48,692 nt of DNA. Source: Paenibacillus eucommiae. GTDB taxonomy: Bacteria; Bacillota; Bacilli; Paenibacillales; NBRC-103111. The DNA lies in assembly GCF_017874215.1 (NCBI RefSeq), contig NZ_JAGGLB010000054.1, forward strand, positions 1 to 48,692, written 5' to 3'. The translations under genes were made by a program, and so were the position numbers. The notes beneath the pieces were generated by a model. That model made no database searches and was not told the origin of the DNA. It was given only the letters and a program-made list of their open reading frames with translations. Below are positions 16,175 through 23,455 of this stretch, one piece after another. How positions within the stretch are numbered: position 1 is the first letter of the stretch; each line of letters opens with the position of its first letter.

Positions 16175-17392
16175 TTAAAGATCATCATCTAGAAGATAAT
16201 CGTCATCTGAGGAATTTTTAAACTCTATTGGGCCAACGTCCATTTTGAAGGAGCCATCTTTGTAAAGAAGGGGGCTGCGTTCTTCTCCATCACGCGAATA
16301 CTTTTCCACGTGACTCACCTTCATTTCATTGCTTCCGGTAAAGTCAATGTGGGCAATAGCCACCCAATAAGCAAAATCGTTCTTTTCATGGAGAAAAGTG
16401 CTGACAACCTGTCCTTGATGATTATCAACAACTGCCCGAACTTTCATCGATTTGAAGCTGCCTGTGCCATTGCTGATGGCACTATATGCAGCAAATAAGA
16501 CAAATTGCAATTCTTTAGGACGATGGATAACTATAGTTTCGGTTCCATGCTCGAGGGCATCACCATCCAATTGGATGTACGGCGTGCTGTGCGGGGAGCC
16601 AAGATTCCCATAGTAAATTTTCCCGACCTCAAAATCATTTGTTACATAGAAACAGTACAGATCCAAGTCTTTATTTGTTTCCCATACAAGAGTGGCCGTT
16701 ACTTTCTCAGACTTAACAATATTGATGCTGCCTTTTTTCTTGAGTTCTACTTTTAATAATTGGGTTGGAGAGGAAGGTTCGGGAGGCGTCTTTGGAGTAA
16801 CCTCATCAACCTCATTCACAGCTGCCGTTTCCGCTTGCGCTTCAGCCTCCGTCACTTCAAGGCCAAAGTTTTTCACAAGAGCGGCGAGTCCTCCGTTGAA
16901 CCCGCTGCCAACCGCATTAAACTTCCATTCTCCTTTATATATATACATCTCGCCGACTACAATGGCTGTTTCTTTCTGGAGACCTTCAATGAAGTTGAAC
17001 CGGCCAATCTCCTCATCGCTCCCAGAATCATAGATCCTGCAAAGGGCATCTTGTACCTGCGCGAACGCTTGCCCTTTCGTTTCTCCTTCGTGAATGGTAA
17101 CTGTAACGGCGATCTTCTCAATATCTTGGGGTACCTTACCAAATGAGATACGAATAAGCTCCCGATCGCTACCTGCCTTTTCGGAATGAACGACGGCTCC
17201 TTGCCGGCTTGTCTGCTGGTTATAAAAGATAAAGTCCTCGTCTTTCATACAAATCCCGTTTGAATTCAATAGGAAAGCTGAGACATTAATGTCGATACCC
17301 GGATCTATGTTGTGCCAAGTCAGACCGATTGAGATATCTTTAATACTCTTCCCTTTTGTAATGTCGATTTTTTGCCCTTTTAAGATAATCAT
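16175..17392 (-). CDS. TerD-domain protein with a TerA-like C-terminal domain
   Basis: Predicted cytoplasmic stress protein of 405 residues. Residues about 1-185 are a TerD domain: KGQKIDITKG, IGLTWHNIDPGIDINVSAFLL, DFIFYNQQ, and FNFIEGLQKETAIVVGEMYIYKGEWKF with the acidic residues that bind calcium in TerD proteins. After a Pro/Glu/Thr linker (about 190-225) a second domain (about 226-390) has VTATLVWETNKDLDLYCFYV, GNLGSPHSTPYIQLDGDA and the KM(K/R)VRAVVDNHQGQVV block seen in TerA-like proteins. The ATG at 17392 has CTGGAGTGA upstream. There are no terB, terC or terE genes beside it. A role in tellurite, DNA-damage or envelope stress is family knowledge only. Confidence 0.85.
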   Translation of the reverse strand: MIILKGQKIDITKGKSIKDISIGLTWHNIDPGIDINVSAFLLNSNGICMKDEDFIFYNQQTSRQGAVVHSEKAGSDRELIRISFGKVPQDIEKIAVTVTIHEGETKGQAFAQVQDALCRIYDSGSDEEIGRFNFIEGLQKETAIVVGEMYIYKGEWKFNAVGSGFNGGLAALVKNFGLEVTEAEAQAETAAVNEVDEVTPKTPPEPSSPTQLLKVELKKKGSINIVKSEKVTATLVWETNKDLDLYCFYVTNDFEVGKIYYGNLGSPHSTPYIQLDGDALEHGTETIVIHRPKELQFVLFAAYSAISNGTGSFKSMKVRAVVDNHQGQVVSTFLHEKNDFAYWVAIAHIDFTGSNEMKVSHVEKYSRDGEERSPLLYKDGSFKMDVGPIEFKNSSDDDYLLDDDL

Positions 17393-17478
17393 TGCAATCA
17401 CTCCAGGTCTAGGTTGGATTACCACTGTTTGTGTGACTGAGTATAGCATATATTGGGAATAAGAGAAACGCCTTGCGG

Positions 17479-17583
17479 GACTGTTGACAAATTACCTTAT
17501 TGACGAAATTGACGTTTGAGAACCCGCATAAACACTGGGTATCTAAAAGGCATTTTTCGTAAAATTGGCTTTTGTCAACAGTC
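17479..17583. mobile_element. MITE-like element of about 105 bp inserted in a repeat hairpin
   Basis: Terminal inverted repeats GACTGTTGACAAA (17479-17491) and TTTGTCAACAGTC (17571-17583) are perfect over 13 bp, or 15 if one GG/CC pair is included. The element is flanked by CCTTGCGG at 17471-17478 and 17584-17591. Removing the element and one copy restores ACGCCTTGCGGCGTCC, the intact short hairpin seen in copy C. Because the target is nearly palindromic, the duplication can be read as 4, 6 or 8 bp. It encodes nothing, so it would depend on a transposase elsewhere. Confidence 0.8.
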
Positions 17584-17760
17584 CCTTGCGGCGTCCTTTG
17601 ATGTGCGTGTTCGTGACTTGGATGCGTTGCGGAGGGAATGGCTGTGGGCTCCAGCCGCTGTTAAAGATTTGTTCCCTGAATGGAATGGATGAGGAGGTAG
17701 GAACAAATCTTTAAAGGCGGACGCTTCCGCTCTTCCTCCCACAGCCATTCCCTCTTCCTG
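17584..17760. repeat. Composite intergenic repeat, copy D
   Basis: The right part of the short hairpin (GGCGTCCTTTGATGTGCG) leads into a long hairpin at 17632-17754. The 17-bp outer arms (17632-17648 and 17738-17754) and 15-bp inner arms (17661-17675 and 17700-17714) are both perfect. The conserved tail found in copies A-C and E is absent: sequence diverges after CCATTCCCTC. The unit lies between the TerD-like gene promoter region and the 3' end of the next lipoprotein gene. Confidence 0.85.
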
Positions 17761-17778
17761 ATATATTTGCCAAATAAG

Positions 17779-18357
17779 TTATTTGGCCGTTTTTTCTACC
17801 CAAGTAATCGTCGCCTCAATGTTATCAGCTTCTGGATCATTTTTTGCTGCGACCATTGAGAATGTACTTTCATCAAGTGTTCCAGAAGCCATAATAAAGT
17901 CATCCCCCATCATATCCGTAGTCTCTAAATAACCTTTATCTTTCAAATAATCAGAATACAACGTGTGGAGCTCATCCATCTTCGTTTCAACAGAGAACAC
18001 AATGATAATCGTGGTATTGCCTTCACTATTGCTCTTAATAGAGCTTGTCACTTTTGCTTTGTCGGGCAAAGGAATGTGCTTAGGCAAATCGTCTGGAACT
18101 TTCCCGCTTTCGGAGAACTCCGACGTGCTGCTGTTGCCATCCTTGTCCTTGCTTTCTATTTTCACATTTTTGTTATCATCACTTGATTTAATGGTCGCTT
18201 CCCCGTCTTCACTCTTAATGGAAACTTCCTCTCCATCTTTAGACACCTTCGCAGTACCATCCTCTGTAACGATTGTTGCCGAATTTCCACAAGCTGACAC
18301 GAATACCATACACACAATAAATAAACACATGCTTGCATAACTTTTGAGCTTCTTCAT
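17779..18357 (-). CDS. Secreted lipoprotein of unknown function
   Basis: 192-residue predicted lipoprotein: KKLKSYASMCLFIVCMVFVSAC with the lipobox Cys near residue 23. Residues about 28-80 are a highly charged, Lys/Glu/Asp/Ser-rich segment with a beta-like alternation (TVEDG, VSKDGEEVSIKSEDGEATIKS). The C-terminal part (about 88-190) begins DDLPKHIPLPDKAKV and resembles small secreted proteins common in Bacillales whose role is not known. Translation likely starts at 18357. Three copies of the heptamer CTTGAAA/TTTCAAG lie 58-90 nt upstream around a possible promoter (TTGAAA, 17 nt, TAAAGT). Confidence 0.7.
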   Translation of the reverse strand: MKKLKSYASMCLFIVCMVFVSACGNSATIVTEDGTAKVSKDGEEVSIKSEDGEATIKSSDDNKNVKIESKDKDGNSSTSEFSESGKVPDDLPKHIPLPDKAKVTSSIKSNSEGNTTIIIVFSVETKMDELHTLYSDYLKDKGYLETTDMMGDDFIMASGTLDESTFSMVAAKNDPEADNIEATITWVEKTAK

Positions 18358-18806
18358 CAGTTCACCCTATCTAATTTTTTTGTATCCCGCCACTCTATTA
18401 CCCAATACTTTAAAACTTGAAACAGATTTTTTCAAGATAATTTCAAGTGGTGTGATTTGCATGCCGATACGTAGGAACCTCCTTCCCCTCAGGGTTATCA
18501 TTCATTTCAATGATTCCTATGGGAAACCATTTCTTTTTATGACTTATAACCTTACATTTTTTATACATAAAAAACGCTCAACACCTTGATATAGCTACGG
18601 TCCAAGACCCCTTGGAGATAGAAAATTTCGCTGCAAAGCTTCAAGTGGCATTAGCTTCTTTCATACTTTCTTAGGTGCACATTCAAGCAAAAATAAGCGC
18701 GCACCCAAAGATGCGCACTACATTTTATACAACTGGAAACGTCCACCTTTGAACTAAACCACCGCAACAGTCCGTCTCCAATCCTCCCATCGACAACGGC
18801 ACGTAC
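18358..18806. other. Non-coding stretch of about 450 nt
   Basis: No open frame has a start with a ribosome site. It contains heptamers CTTGAAA (18416-18422), TTTCAAG (18430-18436) and TTTCAAG (18441-18447) near the likely promoter of the preceding lipoprotein gene, and a terminator for the next gene at 18688-18718. The middle (about 18450-18680) shows nothing I can identify. Confidence 0.5.
18688..18718 (-). terminator. Intrinsic terminator of the 104-residue protein gene
   Basis: On the minus strand GTGCGCA (18712-18718) pairs with TGCGCGC (18697-18703) with one G-U, followed by TTATTTTTG (18688-18696). It lies about 90 nt after the stop codon. Confidence 0.6.
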
Positions 18807-19121
18807 TTATTCCAGCTCTTTCCTTAGGAATTCTAAAGTTTTTGACTCAACATAGTACGTTAAATCTACACTTGCTGTGTTAATGACTTCTATTAATTCT
18901 TCGTCAAATATAATAAATTTTACTTTATTAATTGATATATCCCAAAAAACAGTGCCACTAGGATCTGATTTCCTTTCAAGTCTATAGGAGGCTCTTTTGC
19001 TCTGTGTTCTTTGAAGGACACTAATAATTATGTCATGGAATAATTCTAGCTGGCTTTCTCTTTTTTTCTCTTTTTCCTGAATTCGATCCAATAACTCCCT
19101 TACATCTTGCTCAAAATCCAT
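18807..19121 (-). CDS. Small protein of unknown function
   Basis: 104 residues, not recognised. The first 45 residues are strongly charged and probably helical (FEQDVRELLDRIQEKEKKRESQLELFHDII), possibly a coiled coil. The rest looks like a beta-alpha domain (GTVFWDISINKVKFIIFDEELIEVINTASVDLTYYVESKTLEFLRKELE). No signal peptide or membrane segment is seen. The ATG has AGGAGGGGTC upstream, a strong ribosome site. A terminator follows about 90 nt downstream, so it appears to be a single-gene unit. Confidence 0.65.
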   Translation of the reverse strand: MDFEQDVRELLDRIQEKEKKRESQLELFHDIIISVLQRTQSKRASYRLERKSDPSGTVFWDISINKVKFIIFDEELIEVINTASVDLTYYVESKTLEFLRKELE

Positions 19122-19204
19122 GATGACCCCTCCTATTATTTGGTAAGTCCACTATTATATCAAACTCGTAGAAAATGTCAAAACACACGTAAGGAAGACG
19201 TCCA

Positions 19205-19345
19205 TTGACGAAGCTCTTAGATGTAGACGCTCAGTACAGCAGCGATATCGAACGTTTATCAAAAAATGCGCGCGGCAAAGCAATATTTGACGGAATACAC
19301 TTGGAAATATACGAACGCGCTCGCGGAAACTACACGCCGGTTTAG
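19205..19345 (+). CDS. Possible 46-residue protein or gene remnant
   Basis: A TTG start preceded by AAGGAAG opens a 46-residue frame, MTKLLDVDAQY ... IHLEIYERARGNYTPV, with ordinary, protein-like composition and a stop at 19343. An in-frame stop lies just before it. I do not recognise the sequence. It could be a true small protein or the C-terminal relic of a larger gene. It overlaps no other supported gene and ends 32 nt upstream of the promoter for the next operon. Confidence 0.3.
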   Translation: MTKLLDVDAQYSSDIERLSKNARGKAIFDGIHLEIYERARGNYTPV

Positions 19346-19376
19346 ATGGATAAAACAATTATATGCAAATGACATC

Positions 19377-19405
19377 TTGATAAAAATGGTTTTATTATCC
19401 ATAAT
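19377..19405 (+). promoter_or_regulatory. SigA-type promoter of the kinase-acetyltransferase gene
   Basis: TTGATA (19377-19382), a 17-nt spacer and CATAAT (19400-19405), close to consensus. Transcription would start near 19412, leaving a leader of about 150 nt before the coding start at 19563. That leader contains a short open frame and alternative hairpins. Confidence 0.65.
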
Positions 19406-19466
19406 ATTAAATGAGATACACCTCAAAATGAGCATGTTTATCCTAATACGTTCAAAAGGAGTGATG

Positions 19467-19493
19467 ATGTTTGAAAACGAACATAAACAATAG
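19467..19493 (+). CDS. Possible 8-residue leader peptide
   Basis: AAAAGGAGTG, nearly complementary to the 16S rRNA end, stands 5 nt before an ATG that opens MFENEHKQ and a TAG stop at 19491. A second ATG lies one codon earlier. The frame is too short for a functional protein and sits 70 nt before the resistance-like gene, as leader peptides of translational attenuators do. Confidence 0.4.
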   Translation: MFENEHKQ

Positions 19494-19502
19494 GATGCCT
19501 GT

Positions 19503-19552
19503 GAGAGGTCATTATTTGTAATATAAAAGCACCTCTCTATAGGCTTGGGAGG
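19503..19552 (+). promoter_or_regulatory. Alternative hairpins that can hide the ribosome binding site
   Basis: Segment 1 GAGAGGT (19503-19509) is perfectly complementary to segment 2 ACCTCTC (19531-19537). Segment 2 also pairs, with one G-U, with GGGAGG (19547-19552), the ribosome binding site of the downstream gene. The two pairings exclude each other. Segment 1 begins 10 nt after the leader-peptide stop, so a ribosome there would block pairing 1:2 and favour pairing 2:3. The layout resembles attenuators of antibiotic-resistance genes; it is inference. Confidence 0.45.
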
Positions 19553-19562
19553 CAAACAGGAA

Positions 19563-20978
19563 ATGATGTCCTTAATCAACATGGTACGGGGTTTAGAAAA
19601 TGACTCTCCTGCCAAAAAATTGATTCATTACTGGATTCATGATGCAGATACGTTAACATTCTGGAGAGCCAGCAGTAATTTTGTTTATTTGTTTCAGATG
19701 CATGGCAAGCCGCACTTTTTAAGATTTATTCATGAAAAAGATCATTCCATTGAACACATTCAAGCTGAGCTTGATTTTATGTGGTTTCTAATGGATAAGG
19801 GTTATCCTGCTGCAGCTCTTGTTCCCTCCAGAAACGGAAAATGGATTGAAACAGTTACAACTGAGAACGGAAATTATCACGGAGTCGTTTTCGAGCAGGC
19901 GAAAGGAGTTCATATACCACTTCATCAAATGTCAGACCTTCATTATTCTCATTGGGGACAGTCGCTTGCAGCCCTTCATCACTTATCCGAATCGTATAGA
20001 CCTATAGCAGCCAATGCAGCTTCTCCAAAAAGTTGGAAAGACGCTCTTGATTTTGTATTTTCCGTTTTACAGAGCCATCCTCAGGAAATTGAGGCACTAC
20101 AAGAGTGCGTACGATTGAAAAGCTTGCTTTCTGAACTCCCCTCAGGTGCCGGGCAGACGGGTCTCATACACTATGATTTTCAGCCGGACAATCTCTTCTA
20201 CATGAAAGAGGCGTCACGATATAGTGTCATCGATTTTGATGATTCCATGTATCATTGGTTGATGATGGACATCACCTCGGCTTTATCTGATCTGATCGAG
20301 CAAAATGATGCAGAAGCCCAAAAGAATATCGAGTGTTTTATTAGCGGATATAAATCCGTAAAACATCTGGATATTAAGTACGTCGAATTGATGCCCCTAT
20401 TTCAGAGATTTTCAGACCTTTATACATTTGCACGACTGCTTCGCAGTATGCAGAACATGGATATCCCTGATCTTCCTGAATGGGTCATTCAACTTCAGCA
20501 TAAATTGCTCAGAAAATGCGATCAGATTCGCGCTGGCTTTCAGCCACTTATTGTGTTACGGAAAATTACAGCAAACGACTGGTTCGCCTCCACCCAACTG
20601 GAGGTTACCAATGAACAAAAAGCCTTTTTTCCAGTCCCTATAGTGTATTGGCTGGCTGAGTCCGCGTATTGTAATTTCATACCTCTCGCTATATATGCGG
20701 AAGAAGAACAGATAGGATTTGCCGTATACGCAGTCGATCCAGGCGACGGGAACTATTGGATCATGGCTTTTATGATTGACAAAAACTTTCAGAGTAAAGG
20801 CTTCGGTAGAATCGCTATGAATGCGTTGATTCGATATATAAAAACGGAACATAACTGCAACAAAATCCTTCTAGGACATCGGCCTGAGAATGAACGTGCT
20901 GCGAACTTATACACTTCACTAGGATTTATGGAAATCAAGCGGAATGACAGTGAAGTTATACGGCAATTGTTTACTTAG
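19563..20978 (+). CDS. Fused APH-type phosphotransferase and GNAT acetyltransferase
   Basis: 471-residue protein with two enzyme domains. Residues about 1-315 are an aminoglycoside-phosphotransferase-like kinase: LRFIHEKDHSIEHIQAELDFM near the N-terminus, the catalytic loop IHYDFQPDN with His203, Asp205 and Asn210, and the metal site VIDFDDSMY. Residues about 325-465 are a GNAT domain: ITANDW, GYAV-like strand IGFAVYAVD, the acetyl-CoA loop QSKGFGRIAMNALI, and NERAANLYTSLGFMEIKR. Domain order is the reverse of the known bifunctional AAC(6')-APH(2'') enzyme. The ATG is 10 nt after GGGAGG. True substrates (aminoglycoside or a metabolite) cannot be told. Neighbours include an ANT(6)-like gene and a RimL-like acetyltransferase. 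Confidence 0.82.
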   Translation: MMSLINMVRGLENDSPAKKLIHYWIHDADTLTFWRASSNFVYLFQMHGKPHFLRFIHEKDHSIEHIQAELDFMWFLMDKGYPAAALVPSRNGKWIETVTTENGNYHGVVFEQAKGVHIPLHQMSDLHYSHWGQSLAALHHLSESYRPIAANAASPKSWKDALDFVFSVLQSHPQEIEALQECVRLKSLLSELPSGAGQTGLIHYDFQPDNLFYMKEASRYSVIDFDDSMYHWLMMDITSALSDLIEQNDAEAQKNIECFISGYKSVKHLDIKYVELMPLFQRFSDLYTFARLLRSMQNMDIPDLPEWVIQLQHKLLRKCDQIRAGFQPLIVLRKITANDWFASTQLEVTNEQKAFFPVPIVYWLAESAYCNFIPLAIYAEEEQIGFAVYAVDPGDGNYWIMAFMIDKNFQSKGFGRIAMNALIRYIKTEHNCNKILLGHRPENERAANLYTSLGFMEIKRNDSEVIRQLFT

Positions 20979-20994
20979 AAAGCGAGGATAAATC

Positions 20995-21423
20995 TTGAGA
21001 TACCCTTTACGTCATGTTGTACTTATCATTGTTTTGATAGGTTTGTTGTCGTTCCTTGCAGCGTGTAAGAATGGTAACGAAAATAAAGAATTTTCTCAAA
21101 TAAGAAAGGGTTTTGCCGAAAGTAGCAATGAGCTTAACAAGGAGCAAGGTATTATTCTTACGGGTTTTGCTAGTAACCTTGAAGAGAAATTATTTAAACT
21201 GGGCATACAGTTTGACCACAACAAAATAACCATTGAACAATTGAAAAAAATTGTGGATTCTTACCTCGATTATGCCACAACGTTTACTCAAGAGAAAGAT
21301 TATAAAAAGCTATTATTACCCTATAATTTTCAAATTGAAGAATTGGGTGACGGAGAAAATCTTTCTATAATTGCCGAAAAGGCCGCTGGTTCTAGCGAGT
21401 TTATATGGAAGGAAACTAAGTGA
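20995..21423 (+). CDS. Small lipoprotein of unknown function
   Basis: 142 residues with a TTG start preceded by GCGAGGAT. A lipoprotein signal (RYPLRHVVLIIVLIGLLSFLAAC, Cys near residue 23) leads to a charged, mostly helical mature part of about 115 residues (LNKEQGIILTGFASNLEEKLFKLGIQFDHNKITIEQLKKIVDSYLDYATTF). No family recognised. It starts 16 nt after the kinase-acetyltransferase gene and is probably co-transcribed. A terminator follows at once. Confidence 0.7.
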   Translation: MRYPLRHVVLIIVLIGLLSFLAACKNGNENKEFSQIRKGFAESSNELNKEQGIILTGFASNLEEKLFKLGIQFDHNKITIEQLKKIVDSYLDYATTFTQEKDYKKLLLPYNFQIEELGDGENLSIIAEKAAGSSEFIWKETK

Positions 21424-21432
21424 AATTAAAGG

Positions 21433-21485
21433 ATGTGCAAGCCGAAAGCTTCCAGCATTTCAGCAATCGGCCTGCACATTTTATA
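21433..21485 (+). terminator. Intrinsic terminator between convergent operons
   Basis: ATGTGCA (21433-21439) plus GCCGA (21441-21445) pair with TCGGC (21467-21471) plus TGCACAT (21473-21479), with one mismatch, followed by TTTATAA. It ends the plus-strand lipoprotein transcript and may also help end the opposing one. Confidence 0.75.
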
Positions 21486-21491
21486 AGGAAT

Positions 21492-22373
21492 CTACTTTGT
21501 ATTCGAGGGATTCAACACTTCTAACTGGTGCGCCTCCAACCAGGTACGAATATTGAAAAACAACTTGTCTGGATAAGCAAAATTATATGTATTAGCTACT
21601 CCCCATGACAAACGACTGAATAATTCAAAAGAAATACATAGTGCTTTCCAACTGTTTTTTTGATCATAATCCCCAAATGACTGTTTCATATTGGTAACTA
21701 CATCTATATCAGCCCATTCATCGATAAACTTGCCCGCATGCCATGTATCATAATCAGGTCCGTGTAAGGCTTTTGCATGCAACTCTACCATCAGTAACAA
21801 CAACTGTTTACAATCTTTATCCCTTTGGTTAGCTACCCACATTTCATTACGCAAAATTTGTTTAGCCACATAGAGGCAGGCAAAACCAAACATGTTAACA
21901 ACCTGCAAATAAGCACTTTCGGTTATACGATTATTTTCAGAAGCCTTTGCTGTTTTTATCGTTTGAGGTAATATTTTTTCTCCTATTCCCGTCTTATCAA
22001 GAAGAATCTTGGCACCTAGCTGAAAGCCTTGAGGAGTCTCGCCGCATTTGATTAAATTATCAAAATTAGAAACAGGATGAAATAAAAAGTCAACCTCTGC
22101 CCCTTGATCAAAGAGAACGAGCCTTTCTGGGTCCCCGCCAGCTGTATTATACATAAAGCTTGTCCAGACCTTGCCGATACTTAGCAACCATTCGTCGTTT
22201 TGAAGATAGTAATCCGGATTAGTTGAAAAGACAACAATATCCAAATCAGAAAATTCATCAAACGGTTTATCTACTCTCGCTCTTGATCCAACCATGTAAA
22301 TCGCTATGATCTCCTCATTCAAATTGCCCCAGTTCACTATACGCTCTTGGAGCACCTCATACACATCATTCAT
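21492..22373 (-). CDS. Aminoglycoside 6-adenylyltransferase-like protein
   Basis: Soluble nucleotidyltransferase of 293 residues, close to the usual length of AadK/ANT(6) streptomycin adenylyltransferases. The active-site motif GSRARVDKPFDEFSDLDIVVFS (near residues 30-52) supplies the metal-binding Asp pair, with the third acidic residue in EVDFLFHP. Helical C-terminal features such as AYLQVVNMFGFACLYVAKQILRNEMWVANQRDKDCKQLLLLMVELHAK match the family. The ATG overlaps the upstream gene stop by one base, with GGGAGAGGG before it. Chromosomal members confer low-level streptomycin resistance in some species; that activity is not proven here. It is the last gene of a four-gene minus-strand operon. 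Confidence 0.85.
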   Translation of the reverse strand: MNDVYEVLQERIVNWGNLNEEIIAIYMVGSRARVDKPFDEFSDLDIVVFSTNPDYYLQNDEWLLSIGKVWTSFMYNTAGGDPERLVLFDQGAEVDFLFHPVSNFDNLIKCGETPQGFQLGAKILLDKTGIGEKILPQTIKTAKASENNRITESAYLQVVNMFGFACLYVAKQILRNEMWVANQRDKDCKQLLLLMVELHAKALHGPDYDTWHAGKFIDEWADIDVVTNMKQSFGDYDQKNSWKALCISFELFSRLSWGVANTYNFAYPDKLFFNIRTWLEAHQLEVLNPSNTK

Positions 22374-22921
22374 CAATTTACCCTCTCCCCCCAGTCACTT
22401 CTTAACATTCCATAAACCACATGGTCAATGTAGTGATCATAGATCCATTCGGCTTGGCGAATACAGCCTTCTTGCGTGAACCTCAATTTTTCAGGAATCG
22501 CCCTGCTTTTAACATTTTCAACGCCACATCTAATTTCAACTCTGTTAAGACCTAAATGATGGAAAGCATAATCGACCATTTTCTCACATGCTTTTGTCAT
22601 AATTCCGTGACCTTGATAGTTCTCTCCCAACCAATAGCCGATACTTGTTTTTTTATTTACCCAATCAATTGCATGATATCCAATACAACCAGCGATTTCT
22701 CCTTTGAACCAAATACCCGCATTGAAACCATCATGATTAGCATGCTGATTCTGACAAAATTGGATAAAAGACTTCGTATGATCCACATTCAGAGTGAAAT
22801 CAACCCAAGGAAGCCATTCGCGAAGATAATTTCTCGACCTGTCTGTTAAAGCAAATAACTCATTAGCATCTTCTGTTTCGAGCAGCTTGAGCATGTTGTT
22901 ATCGTCAATTTTCAATTGCAT
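22373..22921 (-). CDS. RimJ/RimL-type GNAT acetyltransferase
   Basis: 182-residue GNAT enzyme of the ribosomal-protein-serine acetyltransferase type (YdaF/RimL-like). LLETEDANELFALTDRSRNYLREWLPW near the start and IGYWLGENYQGHGIMTKACEKMVDYAF (acetyl-CoA loop) are typical, as are NRVEIRCGVENVKSRAIPEKLRF and DHVVYGMLRSDW. Substrate may be a protein N-terminus or a small amine. The ATG at 22921 is preferred over a TTG two codons earlier, though neither has a strong ribosome site. The gene overlaps the SRPBCC gene upstream by about 17 nt, implying coupled translation. Confidence 0.85.
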   Translation of the reverse strand: MQLKIDDNNMLKLLETEDANELFALTDRSRNYLREWLPWVDFTLNVDHTKSFIQFCQNQHANHDGFNAGIWFKGEIAGCIGYHAIDWVNKKTSIGYWLGENYQGHGIMTKACEKMVDYAFHHLGLNRVEIRCGVENVKSRAIPEKLRFTQEGCIRQAEWIYDHYIDHVVYGMLRSDWGERVN

Positions 22922-23432
22922 ATTCAATGAGCGGAGTGCCCGTCTCCAGCAATGTTTTTAAATTCGACAATACAGCAGGCCATCCGTTGCCGACGAAATG
23001 GAAGGTATGTGGAGCATGCTCAAATTGGTCATGTGTTACCGTAAGCGAGCAAACATCTGGCATATCTGCGCTCTCTATAATTTCATAAGTAATGCGCGAA
23101 GGCTCATCTACAGCTGTTTCAGGAACGGATAGCAGCTTCCATGTATAAGAAAGTCTTTTAGGCGGATCCAATGCCACAAGCTTACCCACAGCAGTTATGC
23201 AGCCTTCATCATCTACAAACGTAACATCATTTCCTAACTTCCAATCAGAAACAACCCGGGATTGATACAAAAATTTCCTTGTCATCTCAGGATCAGTAAG
23301 CGCTCGCCACAAACGTTCTGGACTTGTTCTAATCCATATTTGAGCCGCTTCGTATAGCAAATCAAGGAGAAGCCTTCTGCTAGGATCAGCTAATGCTTTA
23401 AACACATTGTTTTTCTGATCGACATTAATCAT
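22905..23432 (-). CDS. SRPBCC/AHSA1 protein with a truncated ArsR head
   Basis: 175 residues from the ATG at 23432 (AAAGGGG upstream). Residues about 8-25 (NNVFKALADPSRRLLLDLLY) are exactly the first helices of an ArsR winged helix, but the recognition helix and wing are missing: the sequence jumps straight to EAAQIWIRTSPERLWRALTDPEMTRKFLYQSRV, the start of an AHSA1-type SRPBCC domain (about 26-170). Fused ArsR-SRPBCC proteins exist in Bacillales, so this looks like an in-frame internal deletion of about 60-80 residues. DNA binding is unlikely to survive, while the hydrophobic ligand-binding fold seems intact. It sits in the middle of the four-gene operon. Confidence 0.78.
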   Translation of the reverse strand: MINVDQKNNVFKALADPSRRLLLDLLYEAAQIWIRTSPERLWRALTDPEMTRKFLYQSRVVSDWKLGNDVTFVDDEGCITAVGKLVALDPPKRLSYTWKLLSVPETAVDEPSRITYEIIESADMPDVCSLTVTHDQFEHAPHTFHFVGNGWPAVLSNLKTLLETGTPLIEYAIEN

Positions 23433-23455
23433 AACTTCCCCTTTCAAACCATGCT

